Assembly: GCA_002897735.1 (NCBI GenBank)
Contig: BDTW01000044.1
Span: 29,874 to 93,873 of the forward strand
Reading direction: 5' to 3'
Length of the DNA stretch: 64,000 nt
From: a bacterium BMS3Bbin13
GTDB lineage: Bacteria > Pseudomonadota > Gammaproteobacteria > 21-64-14
Positions within the stretch are counted from its first letter, which is position 1. Every line of letters begins with the position of its first letter. Positions 49,270 to 58,308 of this stretch are shown piece after piece. A model generated the notes under the pieces. It saw only the letters and a list, made by a program, of their open reading frames with translations, searched no databases and was not told the DNA's origin. A program made the position numbers and the translations under genes.

Positions 49270-49844
49270 AGGGGCGCAACCTGCCCAACCTGATCAGCCT
49301 GTTTCGCGTCCTGCTGGTCGGGCCGGTGGTCGTGCTGCTCCTGGAGCAACACGAGCAGACGGCGCTGGCGTTGTTCGCGATCGCCGGGCTGTCGGACGCC
49401 CTCGATGGCTACCTCGCCAAGCGCTACGGCTGGACCAGTCGCGCCGGTGCGATCCTCGACCCCCTGGCCGACAAGCTCCTGCTCGTGGCCACCTATGTCA
49501 CCCTGGGCTGGCTGGCGGCCCTGCCGCTGTGGCTGGTCGCGGCGGTGCTGGGCCGCGACCTCGTCATCGTCGCCGGCGTCGTCGCCTATCACCTGCGTTT
49601 CGGTCCCTTCCAGCCGCAGCCCAGCCTGATCAGCAAGATCAACACCGCCGCCCAGATCGGCTTGGTGCTGGCTGTAATATTCGACCGCGGCGTCTACCGG
49701 CTCGGCGCTGCGTGGCTCACGCCACTGACCGATGTCGTGCTCGTCACCACCGTGGCGAGCGGCGTGGGTTACATAGGGATCTGGGGCCGGCGTGCCTGGC
49801 GCGCCGGTCGCGGCCCCCGGCGCGTCGCTCGCAGGTGCGGATGA
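49266..49844 (+). CDS. CDP-alcohol phosphatidyltransferase
   Basis: Integral-membrane phospholipid synthase of the PgsA family, 192 residues, four to five hydrophobic helices. The catalytic motif DG-x2-A-x9-G-x3-D-x3-D is present as LDGYLAKRYGWTSRAGAILD then PLADK. Starts NLPNLISLFRVLLV, as in PgsA-like proteins. The transferred alcohol (glycerol phosphate or another) cannot be read from sequence. ATGA overlaps link it to DUF2066 upstream and hda downstream, an unusual pairing of lipid synthesis with replication control, although such linkage occurs elsewhere. Confidence 0.88.
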   Translation: MKGRNLPNLISLFRVLLVGPVVVLLLEQHEQTALALFAIAGLSDALDGYLAKRYGWTSRAGAILDPLADKLLLVATYVTLGWLAALPLWLVAAVLGRDLVIVAGVVAYHLRFGPFQPQPSLISKINTAAQIGLVLAVIFDRGVYRLGAAWLTPLTDVVLVTTVASGVGYIGIWGRRAWRAGRGPRRVARRCG

Positions 49845-50554
49845 GCCCCACGGCGGGGATCGCTATGGCGACACAACTGCCTCTCGACATCGGTCTGCGC
49901 GGCCACGCGAGCTTCGACGGGTTCGTCCCGGGTCCGAACGTCGCGGCGGTCCAGGCGCTCGGTGCGCTGGCCGCGGGTGATCCGGACGGCGGCGTCTACC
50001 TCTGGGGGGCGTGCGGCGTGGGCAAGAGCCATCTGCTGCAGGCCGCCTGCCGTGCCGCACACGAGTCTGGACGGCGCTCGGGATATCTGCCGCTCGGGGA
50101 GCGCGGGCGATTCTCCCCCCAGATCCTGCAAGGTCTCGAACAACTCGACTTGGTATGCATCGACGATCTCGATGCAGTCGCCGGCGAGCGCACCTGGGAG
50201 CTGGCCCTGCTGGATCTGTATCACCGGCTTCAGGAGAACGGGGGTCGCTGGGCCTTCGCCGCGAGTGCCCGGCCGGATGCCTGCGGATGGCTGCCCGACC
50301 TGGGGTCGCGGCTGGCCGCCGGCCTCGTATTCGGCCTGCGCGAGCTGGACGACGCCGACAAGCTGCACGTGCTCCGGCACCGGGCCGAGGCGCGCGGCCT
50401 GGTGTTGGCGCCGGAGGCGGCCCGCTACCTGCTTACCCATTGTCGTCGCGACCTGGGCGCCCTGTGCGCGGTCCTGGACCGGCTGGACGGCGCCGCGCTG
50501 GCGGCCCAGCGGCGCCTGACGATCCCGTTCATCCGCTCGGTGCTCGGGGGCTGA
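49841..50554 (+). CDS. hda: DnaA regulatory inactivator Hda
   Basis: DnaA-like AAA+ protein that, with the sliding clamp, stimulates DnaA-ATP hydrolysis after initiation. About 237 residues. The clamp-binding motif QLPLDI lies at the N-terminus; Walker A is WGACGVGKSH, Walker B LVCIDDLDAV, and sensor regions FAASARPDAC and GLRELDDADK follow. No DNA-binding domain IV, which separates it from DnaA. Start at ATG 49841 (overlapping the previous stop) or ATG 49865, which has GGCGGGG six bases upstream; both leave QLPLDI intact. Confidence 0.9.
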   Translation: MSPTAGIAMATQLPLDIGLRGHASFDGFVPGPNVAAVQALGALAAGDPDGGVYLWGACGVGKSHLLQAACRAAHESGRRSGYLPLGERGRFSPQILQGLEQLDLVCIDDLDAVAGERTWELALLDLYHRLQENGGRWAFAASARPDACGWLPDLGSRLAAGLVFGLRELDDADKLHVLRHRAEARGLVLAPEAARYLLTHCRRDLGALCAVLDRLDGAALAAQRRLTIPFIRSVLGG

Positions 50555-51215
50555 CCCGGGGCTTGCCGCGCACCGGGTCAGTCTCGACGGCGTCCGGATC
50601 CGGGATCGCAAGGACTGATTGCGGGCTACGCGGTTTGCGGCGAAATCCGTCCCGGAAGAGTTACCCGCACCGGGGATGAATGACGGGGCAGCCCGGATAG
50701 AGGCCGAAGGCCGGAATCCGGGGGAGCGGCTCGCACCGGGTCCTTCCCCGGATTCCGCTTCGCTTCATCCAGGCTGCGATATTTATTGTCGTCCAAGGCG
50801 GATTTTACTCGGAACGGCCCGCCTTGACCGGCCCCGGTGCGGGTGTTAGCGTTTGAATCGTATGATAAACGTGAAGGTTCCGCGATCGACGGGGCCGGGT
50901 GGCGAATGGGCCGGCGCGTGCGGGGTGCGCCTGCCTTTCCTTCGAGACGCGTGATGAGGTCCCCCGCCGGGCGAATAAATTCAGCGTGTCCGCCGTCTTA
51001 TGCAGGGACGGCGGGTTGCGTGCGGCGGGGAGCCCCGGTCCGTTCGAGGGACCGGGATCTTGTCTTGTCCGGCGTCGTGATCGGACCGTGCGGCGGTCCG
51101 GTTCGCAATCTCTGAGGATCCCGACCGCGGTTCGGGGTGATTCGGCCCGGTCCGGCCGGACGGTGTCCGGAAGAATCCAAAACCAATTGATAACCCATTC
51201 GGGAGGCGGAGAGTC
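50555..51215. other. Intergenic region with one inverted pair of dispersed repeats
   Basis: About 660 bp without a recognisable gene. At 50690-50776 two words of the second repeat family face each other (GCCCGGATAGAGGCCGAAGG and CCCCGGATTCCGCTTCGCTT), a single-copy relative of the 169-bp tandem unit. The right part should contain the promoter of the LysM gene; CAATTGATAACCC lies just before its ribosome-binding site GGGAGGCGGAG. Confidence 0.5.
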
Positions 51216-51845
51216 ATGAAGCGAAATGTATCCCTCAGCTCGATCTTTTCCCTGGTTTTACTGGCGGCGTTGACCGCCGGGGCGCCGGCGCCGGCGCTCG
51301 CGCAGGCCGGTGCCGCGCAGGCCGATGCCGCCATTCACGCCGCCGTGCAGGCCATGGCCAGGACCAACAAACAGGCGCAGCTCTGGAAGAACACCGGCAA
51401 GCTGGTGAAGAAGGCGAAGGCGGCGCGCAAGGCGGGCGATTTCGCCAAGGCGTCGAAGCTCGCCAAGGAGGCGGAGATGCAGGCGCAACTCGCCTACAGC
51501 CAGTTCTTCGAGGGCAAGGCGCGGTTCACCGCCGACCGGTTGCATCGGGCGGTGGGGCTGACGCCCGCGCAGCGCGAGCAGTTGAAGGCGATCGACGCGC
51601 TGTCGCGCCGCCACGAGGGCTACAAGGCCTACGAGATGGCCGAACGCCTCAAGGCCGAGGTCGTGAAGGGCCATCGCGTCTACCGCGTTCAGCCCGGGGA
51701 CACGCTCGGCAAGATCGCCGCGCGGGAGTACGGCTCGGCGCAATATTGGCGCGAGATCTACCGGCAGAACCGTGCGCGCATCTCGGATCCGAACGTGCTT
51801 CGTCCCGGCCAGAAACTGCTCATCGGGGCCAAGCTGGCCGACTGA
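51216..51845 (+). CDS. Exported LysM-domain protein
   Basis: 209 residues. The Sec signal peptide (FSLVLLAALTAGAPAPALAQ) is followed by an Ala/Lys-rich helical region (about 35-150, coiled-coil-like, with repeated KAKAARKAGDFAKASKLAKE pattern). The C-terminal LysM peptidoglycan-binding domain (YRVQPGDTLGKIAAREYG ... PNVLRPGQKLLIG) ends the protein. Likely periplasmic and wall-associated; no catalytic domain is present. ATG preceded by GGGAGGCGGAG. Tail-to-tail with the lyase gene downstream. Confidence 0.88.
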   Translation: MKRNVSLSSIFSLVLLAALTAGAPAPALAQAGAAQADAAIHAAVQAMARTNKQAQLWKNTGKLVKKAKAARKAGDFAKASKLAKEAEMQAQLAYSQFFEGKARFTADRLHRAVGLTPAQREQLKAIDALSRRHEGYKAYEMAERLKAEVVKGHRVYRVQPGDTLGKIAAREYGSAQYWREIYRQNRARISDPNVLRPGQKLLIGAKLAD

Positions 51846-51863
51846 TCGCCGGCGCGGGTGGCC

Positions 51864-53267
51864 TCACCCGGCCACGACCCCGTCGCGCGCGGCGCGCAGG
51901 ACGAGTTCGTCGAACTCCTCGGCGCTCATCAGGCCGCGCTCGGCGACCAGGTCGCGGACCGGCCGGGCGCTGTGCTCGGACTCCTTGGCGATCTCGGCGG
52001 CGGCGGCGTAGCCGATGCGTGTGTTGAGCAGGGTCGCCAGCCCCACGCTGGCGTGCAGGAATGCCCTGCAGCGCTCGCGGTCGACCTGAAGCCCCGTCAG
52101 GTTGCGGGCCGTGGCGGCGCGCACGGCGTTGGTCAGCCAGTCCATGGCGTCGAACAGCGCCGAGCCGAGCGCCGGCATCATCACGTTGAGTTCCAACTGT
52201 CCGGCCTGGGTCATGGCGCTGACCGCGGCGTCCTGGCCCAGCACCTGATAGCAGACCATATTGAGCATCTCGAACATGACCGGATTCACCTTGCCGGGCA
52301 TGATGCTCGAGCCGGGCTGTACCGGCGGTAGGCGGATCTCCCCGAGGCCGGTGCGCGGCCCGGAGGCGAGCAGCCGCATGTCGTTTGCGATCCGGATCAG
52401 TTCCAGTGCGAGGTCGCGCAACGCCGAGGACAGGCGCTGGAGGTCGTGCATGGACTGCATCTGCGCGGCCGGATCCGCGGCCGGGAGGATCGCCTCGCCG
52501 GTCAGACGCGCGAGTTCGTGCGCCGCCGCCTCGGCGTAACCGGGTGCGGTGTTCAGTCCGGTGCCGGCGGCGCTCCCCCCCAGGCCGATTTCGCACAGGG
52601 CCGGGCGAAGGCCCTCGAGGCGCACCACGCAGCGGCGCAGGGTCCAGGCGTAGGCGCCGAATTCGCGGCCCAGCGTGGTCGGCACCGCGTCCTGCAGGTG
52701 CGTGCGCGCACTCTTCACCGTGTCACGCTCGCGCGCGGCGATGCGTGCGTATTCTTCCGCCATCCCGGTCACCGCCCCGCACAGTCGCGGCAGCTTGGCG
52801 AGCGCCGCAAGGCGCAGTGCGGTGGGGATGGTGTCGTTGGTGCTCTGCCCCATGTTCACGTGGTCGTTGGGGTGTACCGGGGTATAGGTGCCGCGTTCGC
52901 CGCCGAGCGTCACATTGGCGAGATTGGCGATCACCTCGTTGCTGTTCATGTTATGGCTGGTGCCGGCGCCCGCCTGGAAGCGATCGACGACGAACTGGTC
53001 GGCGAGTTCGCCGTTGAGGATCCGGTCGCAGGCGTCGATCACCGCGGTGGCGAGTTCCGGCTTCAACCAGCCGGCTTCGCGGTTGGCCACCGCCGCGGCG
53101 CGCTTGATATGTACGTGGGCGAGCACGAAGTCCCGGTCCGGTCCGCGGCCGCTGATCGGGAAGTTGACCACGGCGCGCGCGGTTTGGATGCCGTACCAGG
53201 CCTGCGCCGGAACTTTCAGTTCGCCGAGGCTGTCTCTCTCGGTACGGGACTCGGTGTTTGTGTTCAT
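51864..53267 (-). CDS. aspA: Aspartate ammonia-lyase (aspartase/fumarase superfamily)
   Basis: Tetrameric lyase, 467 residues. The signature loop GSSIMPGKVNPV near residue 318 carries the catalytic Ser; TSHNMNSNEVIANLA and HPNDHVNMGQSTND are the other active-site blocks. The N-terminus ERDSLGELKVPAQAWYGIQT followed by ARAVVNFPISG resembles aspartase rather than fumarase C, as does the segment after the signature (VMFEMLNMVCYQVLGQD). Function is therefore aspartate to fumarate plus ammonia, but a FumC role cannot be excluded. Monocistronic. Confidence 0.88.
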   Translation of the reverse strand: MNTNTESRTERDSLGELKVPAQAWYGIQTARAVVNFPISGRGPDRDFVLAHVHIKRAAAVANREAGWLKPELATAVIDACDRILNGELADQFVVDRFQAGAGTSHNMNSNEVIANLANVTLGGERGTYTPVHPNDHVNMGQSTNDTIPTALRLAALAKLPRLCGAVTGMAEEYARIAARERDTVKSARTHLQDAVPTTLGREFGAYAWTLRRCVVRLEGLRPALCEIGLGGSAAGTGLNTAPGYAEAAAHELARLTGEAILPAADPAAQMQSMHDLQRLSSALRDLALELIRIANDMRLLASGPRTGLGEIRLPPVQPGSSIMPGKVNPVMFEMLNMVCYQVLGQDAAVSAMTQAGQLELNVMMPALGSALFDAMDWLTNAVRAATARNLTGLQVDRERCRAFLHASVGLATLLNTRIGYAAAAEIAKESEHSARPVRDLVAERGLMSAEEFDELVLRAARDGVVAG

Positions 53268-53338
53268 GGGGTTCTCCGGTATCGTATCGTCCGGCTGGAG
53301 AGCGGGTTGCCGTCCACGGCGGAGGGTGAGGATCAGTG

Positions 53339-53857
53339 ATGTTGGCTCATGTGCGGACCCGCTGGGTCCTGGCGTTGCTCGGTGCTCTATGGTTTACACC
53401 GGCGGCGTTCGCGGCACCGGTGGATTTTACCCTCCCGGGCCTGGATGGGGTAACCCACAAACTCTCGGACTATCGGGGGCAGTGGGTGGTGGTGAACTAT
53501 TGGGCCACTTGGTGCCCGCCGTGTCGTGAGGAGATCCCGCAGCTGGAGCGCTTCAGCCGGCGCAACCGGGGTCGGGCGGTGGTCCTGGGGATCGACTTCG
53601 AGCACATCGGCACCGCGCAGTTGAAGCACTTCGTCAAGGCCCACGGTATCCATTACCCGATCCTGCGCATGGATCCCAAGCCGGTCACCGCCCTGGGTCC
53701 CGTATGGGGGCTTCCGACCACCTACATCGTGGACCCCAAGGGAAACATCGTGGGTCACCACACCGGGCCGTTGACCGATCGGATCCTCGAGGAGTTCATT
53801 CAGAGCGTCGCGCAGAGTGCCGCGCAGAAGCCGGGCGTGCGGGCAGTCAAGCATTGA
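53339..53857 (+). CDS. TlpA-like thiol-disulfide oxidoreductase
   Basis: Periplasmic thioredoxin-fold protein, 172 residues. The N-terminal signal peptide (WVLALLGALWFTPAAFA) is followed by the AhpC/TSA-Redoxin-type fold: VDFTLPGLDGVTHKLSDYRG, active site WATWCPPC near residue 58, and the cis-Pro region WGLPTTYIVDPKG. Probable role: reducing disulfides during cytochrome c maturation or general periplasmic redox. ATG 53339 has GGAGGG upstream; GTG 53336 is an alternative. The stop overlaps the acylphosphatase start. Confidence 0.9.
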   Translation: MLAHVRTRWVLALLGALWFTPAAFAAPVDFTLPGLDGVTHKLSDYRGQWVVVNYWATWCPPCREEIPQLERFSRRNRGRAVVLGIDFEHIGTAQLKHFVKAHGIHYPILRMDPKPVTALGPVWGLPTTYIVDPKGNIVGHHTGPLTDRILEEFIQSVAQSAAQKPGVRAVKH

Positions 53858-54123
53858 CCGGGTCCATCCGTTGTCTGGTCTCCGGCAGGGTTCAGGGCGT
53901 CTGCTTCCGCTCCTCGACGCGGCGTGAGGCCCTGACGTTGGGTGTGCGCGGCTATGCCCGCAATCTGCCCGACGGGCGCGTCGAGGTCCTCGCCTGCGGG
54001 CCGCGCCAAGCGCTCGACGCCCTGTGCGAGTGGCTGTGGGTCGGATCGTCGTCCGCGCGGGTCACGGCCGTGGATTGCGAGCCGGCCGACGAGGCCGCTC
54101 CGGAGGGGTTCGAGGTTCGTTAG
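53854..54123 (+). CDS. acyP: Acylphosphatase
   Basis: Small enzyme hydrolysing carboxyl phosphates, 89 residues. Diagnostic SGRVQGVCFRSSTRREA with the catalytic Arg, and GYARNLPDGRVEV with the catalytic Asn. The only start giving family length is TTG 53854, which overlaps the TlpA stop by four bases (TTGA), so translation is likely coupled. Complete. Confidence 0.9.
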   Translation: MTGSIRCLVSGRVQGVCFRSSTRREALTLGVRGYARNLPDGRVEVLACGPRQALDALCEWLWVGSSSARVTAVDCEPADEAAPEGFEVR

Positions 54124-54190
54124 CGTGCGGTGCGGGTCGCCGTGCGGTCCGTGGCTCATCTCGCACCGTCGTGGTTTTCGGTGGCGTCGT

Positions 54191-54349
54191 CGGCCGGGCG
54201 AGCCCGGCCCTACCGTGAATCACCGACTTCGTGAGATACCCGTGGGTTTGTGCATCCCATATGTCCGGGCCGGGCTTGCCTGCCGACGAGGCGGATCCGT
54301 GGTGATCGCGGCGGGTCCTCGCGATGCCGTCGGCGGGTCGAGGCCCGCC
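54191..54349. repeat. REP-like palindromes between acyP and the transglycosylase
   Basis: GGCCGGGCGAGCCCGGCCCT at 54191-54213, a partial copy near 54268 (GCCGGGCTTGCCTGCCGAC) and GGCGGGTCGAGGCCCGCC at 54332-54349. Same family as at 3.2, 25.5, 36 and 39.2 kb. The gap is between convergent genes and holds no other feature. Confidence 0.65.
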
Positions 54350-54380
54350 GACGGTGCAAGGCCCGCTGCACGGTCGCCGG

Positions 54381-54953
54381 CTATTGGCGATACCAGCGTC
54401 GGCTGAGCAGGTTCAGCACCCGATCCGGATACCGGCGCTTGCCCGCGCTCCCGTTGTAGCGGGCGAGCGCGCGGCGCAGATCGCCGTGCTCCTTTTTTCG
54501 ATAGTACGCCAGGATCGTGCAGCCCAGGCGCAGGTTGGTCCGGATGTTGAACAGACTGTCGTCGGGGCGGCCGATGTCCTTGAGCCAGAACGGCATCACC
54601 TGCATCAGGCCCAGGGCGCCGGTGTCGGAGATGGCGTAGGGGTTGAAATCGCTCTCGACCTGGATCACTGCCAGGACCAGTCCGGGGAACAGGCCGGCCC
54701 GGATCGCTTCGTAATGCACCGCCTTGAGGATCGTCAGGCGCTGTTCCGGGTCCGGGACACGGTCGCGGAGGCGATTGGACATGTCGAGCAGCCAGACCTC
54801 GGCGTCGAAGCGGTCGCGAAAACCGCGCGGATCGCGGATCGCCTTGCGCAGGAGTGCGAGCAGCTCGGGGTCGGGTGGCGGTGCCGCCCACGCCGCGGTT
54901 CCCGCAAGGACCGCGGCGGCGAACGGAAGCAGCAGGAACCGGCGTCGGCGCAT
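54381..54953 (-). CDS. Lytic transglycosylase (SLT family)
   Basis: 190 residues. The signal peptide (LLLPFAAAVLAGTAAWA) is followed by a helical spacer and a C-terminal lysozyme-like SLT domain. The catalytic Glu is in VIQVESDFNPYAIS; GALGLMQVMPFWLKDIGR and RYNGSAGKRRYP complete the domain. It cleaves peptidoglycan glycan strands in the periplasm. Short and single-domain, so closest to MltC/EmtA-like catalytic cores; no lipobox is seen. It lies downstream of proS on the same strand, 73 bp away, and may be co-transcribed with it. Confidence 0.9.
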   Translation of the reverse strand: MRRRRFLLLPFAAAVLAGTAAWAAPPPDPELLALLRKAIRDPRGFRDRFDAEVWLLDMSNRLRDRVPDPEQRLTILKAVHYEAIRAGLFPGLVLAVIQVESDFNPYAISDTGALGLMQVMPFWLKDIGRPDDSLFNIRTNLRLGCTILAYYRKKEHGDLRRALARYNGSAGKRRYPDRVLNLLSRRWYRQ

Positions 54954-55026
54954 GATCGGTGGTCCCGGATCGGTACGGCATCGGGCGTGTGCCGTCCGCG
55001 GGGCGTTGCGCCGGGGCGGCCTCTCT

Positions 55027-56772
55027 TCAATCGGCCGTAGCGAGGCGCTCCTTTAGAAATGCGGGCAGTGTCGCGCGCGGCAGGTCGCGGCTCTCGGCGT
55101 CGCCGCGACCGCGATACTCGACGGTGCCCGCGTCCAGGCCGCGCTCGCTGAGTACCACCCGGTGCGGGATGCCGATCAGTTCCAGATCGGCGAACATCAC
55201 CCCCGGGCGCACCGCCCGGTCGTCGAAAAGGACCTCGAGGCCTGCGTCGTGCAACTCGCCGTAGAGCACCTCCGCGGCCTCCCGCAGCCGGGCCGACTTG
55301 TGCATGTGGATCGGCGCCAGCGCGACCTGGAAGGGCGCGATGGGTTCCGGCCAGCAGATGCCGCGTTCATCGTGGTGCTGCTCGATGGCGGCGGCCACCA
55401 CCCGCGAGACCCCGATCCCGTAGCAGCCCATGGTCAGGACCACCGAACGCCCGGTCTCATCGAGCACGGTGGCGTTCATGGCGGTGCTGTACTTGGTGCC
55501 GAGCTGAAAGATATGCCCGACCTCGATGCCGCGGACGATGGACAGTGTGCCGCCGCCTTCGGGGCTGGGGTCGCCGTCGACCACGTTGCGCAGATCCGCG
55601 GTACGCGGCTCGGGCAGGTCGCGGCCCCAGTTCACGCCCGTGAGGTGCCGGCCGTCGCGATTGGCGCCGGTCACGAAGTCCGCGAGATGGGCGGCCGCGT
55701 GGTCGGCGATCACCGGTATCGACGGCCCTTGCCGGGCGTCGAGTCCCACCGGCCCGATCGAGCCCGGACCGCAGCCGAGTGCTTCGCGGATCCGTTCCTC
55801 GGAGGCGAACACCAGCGGTGCCTCGACTTCCGCGAGCCGTTCCGCCTTGGCGACATTGAGCTGATGATCGCCGCGCAGCACCAGTGCCGCCAGCCCTCCG
55901 TCGCGGCCGTGTACGATGAGGGTCTTCACGCAGCGCTCGGGGGACAGGCCGAGGAACTCGCTCACTGATTCGATGGTGTGTCGACCCGGGGTCTCGATCT
56001 CGCGCAGTTCGTCGGCGGGCGTCGACCCGGGCTGCGGGCGCGGTCCCGTCGGCGGAGCGGCCGGCGCCAGCTCCACGTTCGCGGCGTAGTCGCCGGTGCT
56101 GGAGACGGCGATGGCATCCTCGCCGGAGTCCGCCAGCACGTGGAATTCGTGGGAGAGACTGCCGCCGATGCTCCCCGTGGCGGCATGCACCGCCCGGAAG
56201 GTCAGGCCCAGACGGGTGAAGATGCGGCGGTAGGCTTCGTGCATCCGCGCGTAGGTCCGCTGCAGCGACGCCTCGTCGAGATGGAAGGAGTAGGCGTCCT
56301 TCATCAGGAACTCGCGCGCGCGCATCACGCCGAAGCGCGGCCGGATCTCGTCGCGGAATTTGGTCTGGATCTGGTAGTAGGTGACCGGGAGCTGCTTGTA
56401 GCTGCGGATCTCACGGCGCACCAGATCCGTGATGACCTCCTCGTGCGTGGGTCCGAAGCAGAACTCGCGGTCGTGGCGGTCGTGCAGGCGCAGCAACTCC
56501 GGTCCGTACTGCTCCCAGCGCCCCGACTCGCGCCACAACTCGGCCGGCTGCACGGCCGGCATCAGGAGTTCCAGCGCCCCGGCGCGATCCATCTCCTCGC
56601 GCACCACGGTCTCGACCTTGCGCAGCACCCGCAGCCCCAGCGGCAACCAGGCGTAGAGACCCGCGGCGAGTTTGCGGATCATGCCCGCGCGCAGCATAAG
56701 CCGGTGGCTGGCGATCTCGGCCTCCGCCGGCACTTCGCGTGCGGTCTGTAAGGGAAATTCGGATACGCGCAT
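55027..56772 (-). CDS. proS: Prolyl-tRNA synthetase
   Basis: Class II synthetase of the bacterial type, 581 residues from [20 protein letters not shown] at 56772; an in-frame ATG 23 codons upstream is non-conserved. Motif 2 region [25 protein letters not shown] and motif 3 [16 protein letters not shown] are intact. The editing INS domain (about 225-385) is present between motifs 2 and 3, so misacylated Ala-tRNA(Pro) can be cleared. C-terminal anticodon-binding domain complete. Confidence 0.96.
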   Translation of the reverse strand: MRVSEFPLQTAREVPAEAEIASHRLMLRAGMIRKLAAGLYAWLPLGLRVLRKVETVVREEMDRAGALELLMPAVQPAELWRESGRWEQYGPELLRLHDRHDREFCFGPTHEEVITDLVRREIRSYKQLPVTYYQIQTKFRDEIRPRFGVMRAREFLMKDAYSFHLDEASLQRTYARMHEAYRRIFTRLGLTFRAVHAATGSIGGSLSHEFHVLADSGEDAIAVSSTGDYAANVELAPAAPPTGPRPQPGSTPADELREIETPGRHTIESVSEFLGLSPERCVKTLIVHGRDGGLAALVLRGDHQLNVAKAERLAEVEAPLVFASEERIREALGCGPGSIGPVGLDARQGPSIPVIADHAAAHLADFVTGANRDGRHLTGVNWGRDLPEPRTADLRNVVDGDPSPEGGGTLSIVRGIEVGHIFQLGTKYSTAMNATVLDETGRSVVLTMGCYGIGVSRVVAAAIEQHHDERGICWPEPIAPFQVALAPIHMHKSARLREAAEVLYGELHDAGLEVLFDDRAVRPGVMFADLELIGIPHRVVLSERGLDAGTVEYRGRGDAESRDLPRATLPAFLKERLATAD

Positions 56773-56858
56773 AGCCTCGGTCGCCGTTATCGTTCGGTTG
56801 GAAGTCGCAAATTCGGGCAGGCTGCGGGTATGCAGTTTCACGCCCGTTGATTTTTAAG

Positions 56859-56932
56859 TGCCCCGGCCAGGATTCGAACCTGGGACCTTCCCCTTAGGAG
56901 GGGGATGCTCTATCCAGCTGAGCTACCGAGGC
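56859..56932 (-). tRNA. tRNA-Arg (anticodon CCU)
   Basis: Cloverleaf on the minus strand, 74 nt. Acceptor GCCTCGG pairs with CCGGGGC; the D arm GCTCAGCTGGATAGAGC follows. The anticodon arm has stem TCCCC/GGGGA and loop CTCCTAA, giving anticodon CCT (reads AGG, Arg). The T arm is CCAGG-TTCGAAT-CCTGG and the discriminator is A. The 3' CCA is not encoded (A is followed by CTT), so it must be added post-transcriptionally. Lies just upstream of proS on the same strand. Confidence 0.96.
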
Positions 56933-57071
56933 CCGATGGCGGTCGTGCCTGTCTGTGCTCCGCATGCAGACAGGCCGCTCGCGGCATATGGTACCGGCTT
57001 GCGCGCGGGAACCAAAGCGCCGGAGCGGGCCGATTCGGCGCGGGCGGTGGGACCGGCCCGTGCCGGCGCCC

Positions 57072-58007
57072 TCAACCGAACCAGAAAGAGGCGTCCCTGC
57101 GCAGGAACTCCTCGGCCGGCAGGTAATGGGAGCCGTCGCAGGAGAAGGTCAGGCGCACGAGGCTGTTCATGATGTTGAGCGATGCCGAGCGCAGGTAGAT
57201 GGTCTCGTCGGCCCGGCGCAGGGTCTTGAGTTGTTCCAGCACGGGACGTACCAATTCGGGCGGAAGGGTCGCCTCCTCCGGATAGGGACGCTTGGGATAC
57301 GGCAGGCACATCGTCGGATCGATCAACTCGGCGAGGGTGTGCAGCCGGTAGTGATACGGATCATCGTACAGCCATAGTACCGCCCGCGAACTGGACAGGT
57401 GAATCTTGCTGTGAAACACCCCGTGTTCGCGCACCAGCACGTCGAGTCGCGTGATCACCGTGTCCGTGTGTTCGTCCATGACACTGGGAATGCGGCGTTG
57501 CTGGAACACCATTTCGCGGATCGCCGGGTCTCCCCGGTATTGGTGCCAGTCGGTGTGCAGCGCGGTAGTGACCGGTGCCGGCGGGAGTTCCTTGACGTCG
57601 AAGTCGGCCGCCACAAAGCCCAGCGGTCCGGTGGCGGAATGAACCGCCTGCAGGGCGGTAATGCACGGTGAGATCCCGTTGCGGCCGGTATAGGGATGGG
57701 ACAGACCGAAGCCGCGAAACGGCAGGGCGCCTGCGAGATAGGGACGCGTGGAGAGGTCCTGTCCGCGGCGTGCGGGATCCGCACCCTCGGGCGAGACGTT
57801 CGCCGACACCTGGGTGCCGGCGCTGTTGAGGGCATAGAGCACGCGGCAGTGCGGCAACAGGGGCAAGGTGTCCACCAATGACTGATCGAGCCGCCCGGGT
57901 TCGTTCCATGCCGGTGCGCAGCGCCCGGCGAGGTCCGCCATGGGCCGCTCAAGCCGTTCGGCGAGGGCCGTCTTGCGCAGGAAAATCGTGTCATTGAACC
58001 ATGCCAT
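57072..58007 (-). CDS. Stand-alone PDC-sensor (Cache-like) domain protein
   Basis: 311 residues from MAWFNDTIFLRKTALAERLE, with CAAGGAGAGTAG just upstream. Residues about 50-190 show the PDC/Cache ligand-binding pattern: LLPHCRVLYALNSAGTQVS, GQDLSTRPYLAGALPFRGFG and GPLGFVAADFDV. The C-terminal third has EYxL-like helices (DETIYLRSASLNIMNSLVRL) and no output domain. No signal peptide or membrane helix is evident, so it looks cytoplasmic, unusual for a PDC domain. Such proteins occur as unannotated sensor-domain proteins in some Gammaproteobacteria; ligand and role unknown. Confidence 0.75.
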   Translation of the reverse strand: MAWFNDTIFLRKTALAERLERPMADLAGRCAPAWNEPGRLDQSLVDTLPLLPHCRVLYALNSAGTQVSANVSPEGADPARRGQDLSTRPYLAGALPFRGFGLSHPYTGRNGISPCITALQAVHSATGPLGFVAADFDVKELPPAPVTTALHTDWHQYRGDPAIREMVFQQRRIPSVMDEHTDTVITRLDVLVREHGVFHSKIHLSSSRAVLWLYDDPYHYRLHTLAELIDPTMCLPYPKRPYPEEATLPPELVRPVLEQLKTLRRADETIYLRSASLNIMNSLVRLTFSCDGSHYLPAEEFLRRDASFWFG

Positions 58008-58308
58008 GGTCGCTACTCTCCTTGAAATGAGGGGGTCATCCGCAATGGTCCCGGACGGGGCGTTGCGCGGGATGGGAACGGCGCCCGGTGCGGGGGCGTT
58101 GCGCCGGCGATCCGCCGGTGCGGGAAGAACGATCGTCGCCGATTGTCCGAGGTTTCCGGGGACCCCGCTCGAAGTATAGCGTCGCACGGGTGACCGTTGG
58201 ATGACGGGGAGTGTCGGGCGCCATGCCCGGATGACGCCCCCGCATCGACTCCTGCAGGAACCTGAATCGCAACCGGTTACGCCGGTGGCGAGAGCGTGTG
58301 TCGCAGGT

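Noticed and set aside
56859..56932. tRNA-Arg as an integration site for the DUF3883 island
   Set aside because: The island is about 6 kb away and no duplicated tRNA 3' end was seen next to the integrase tail.
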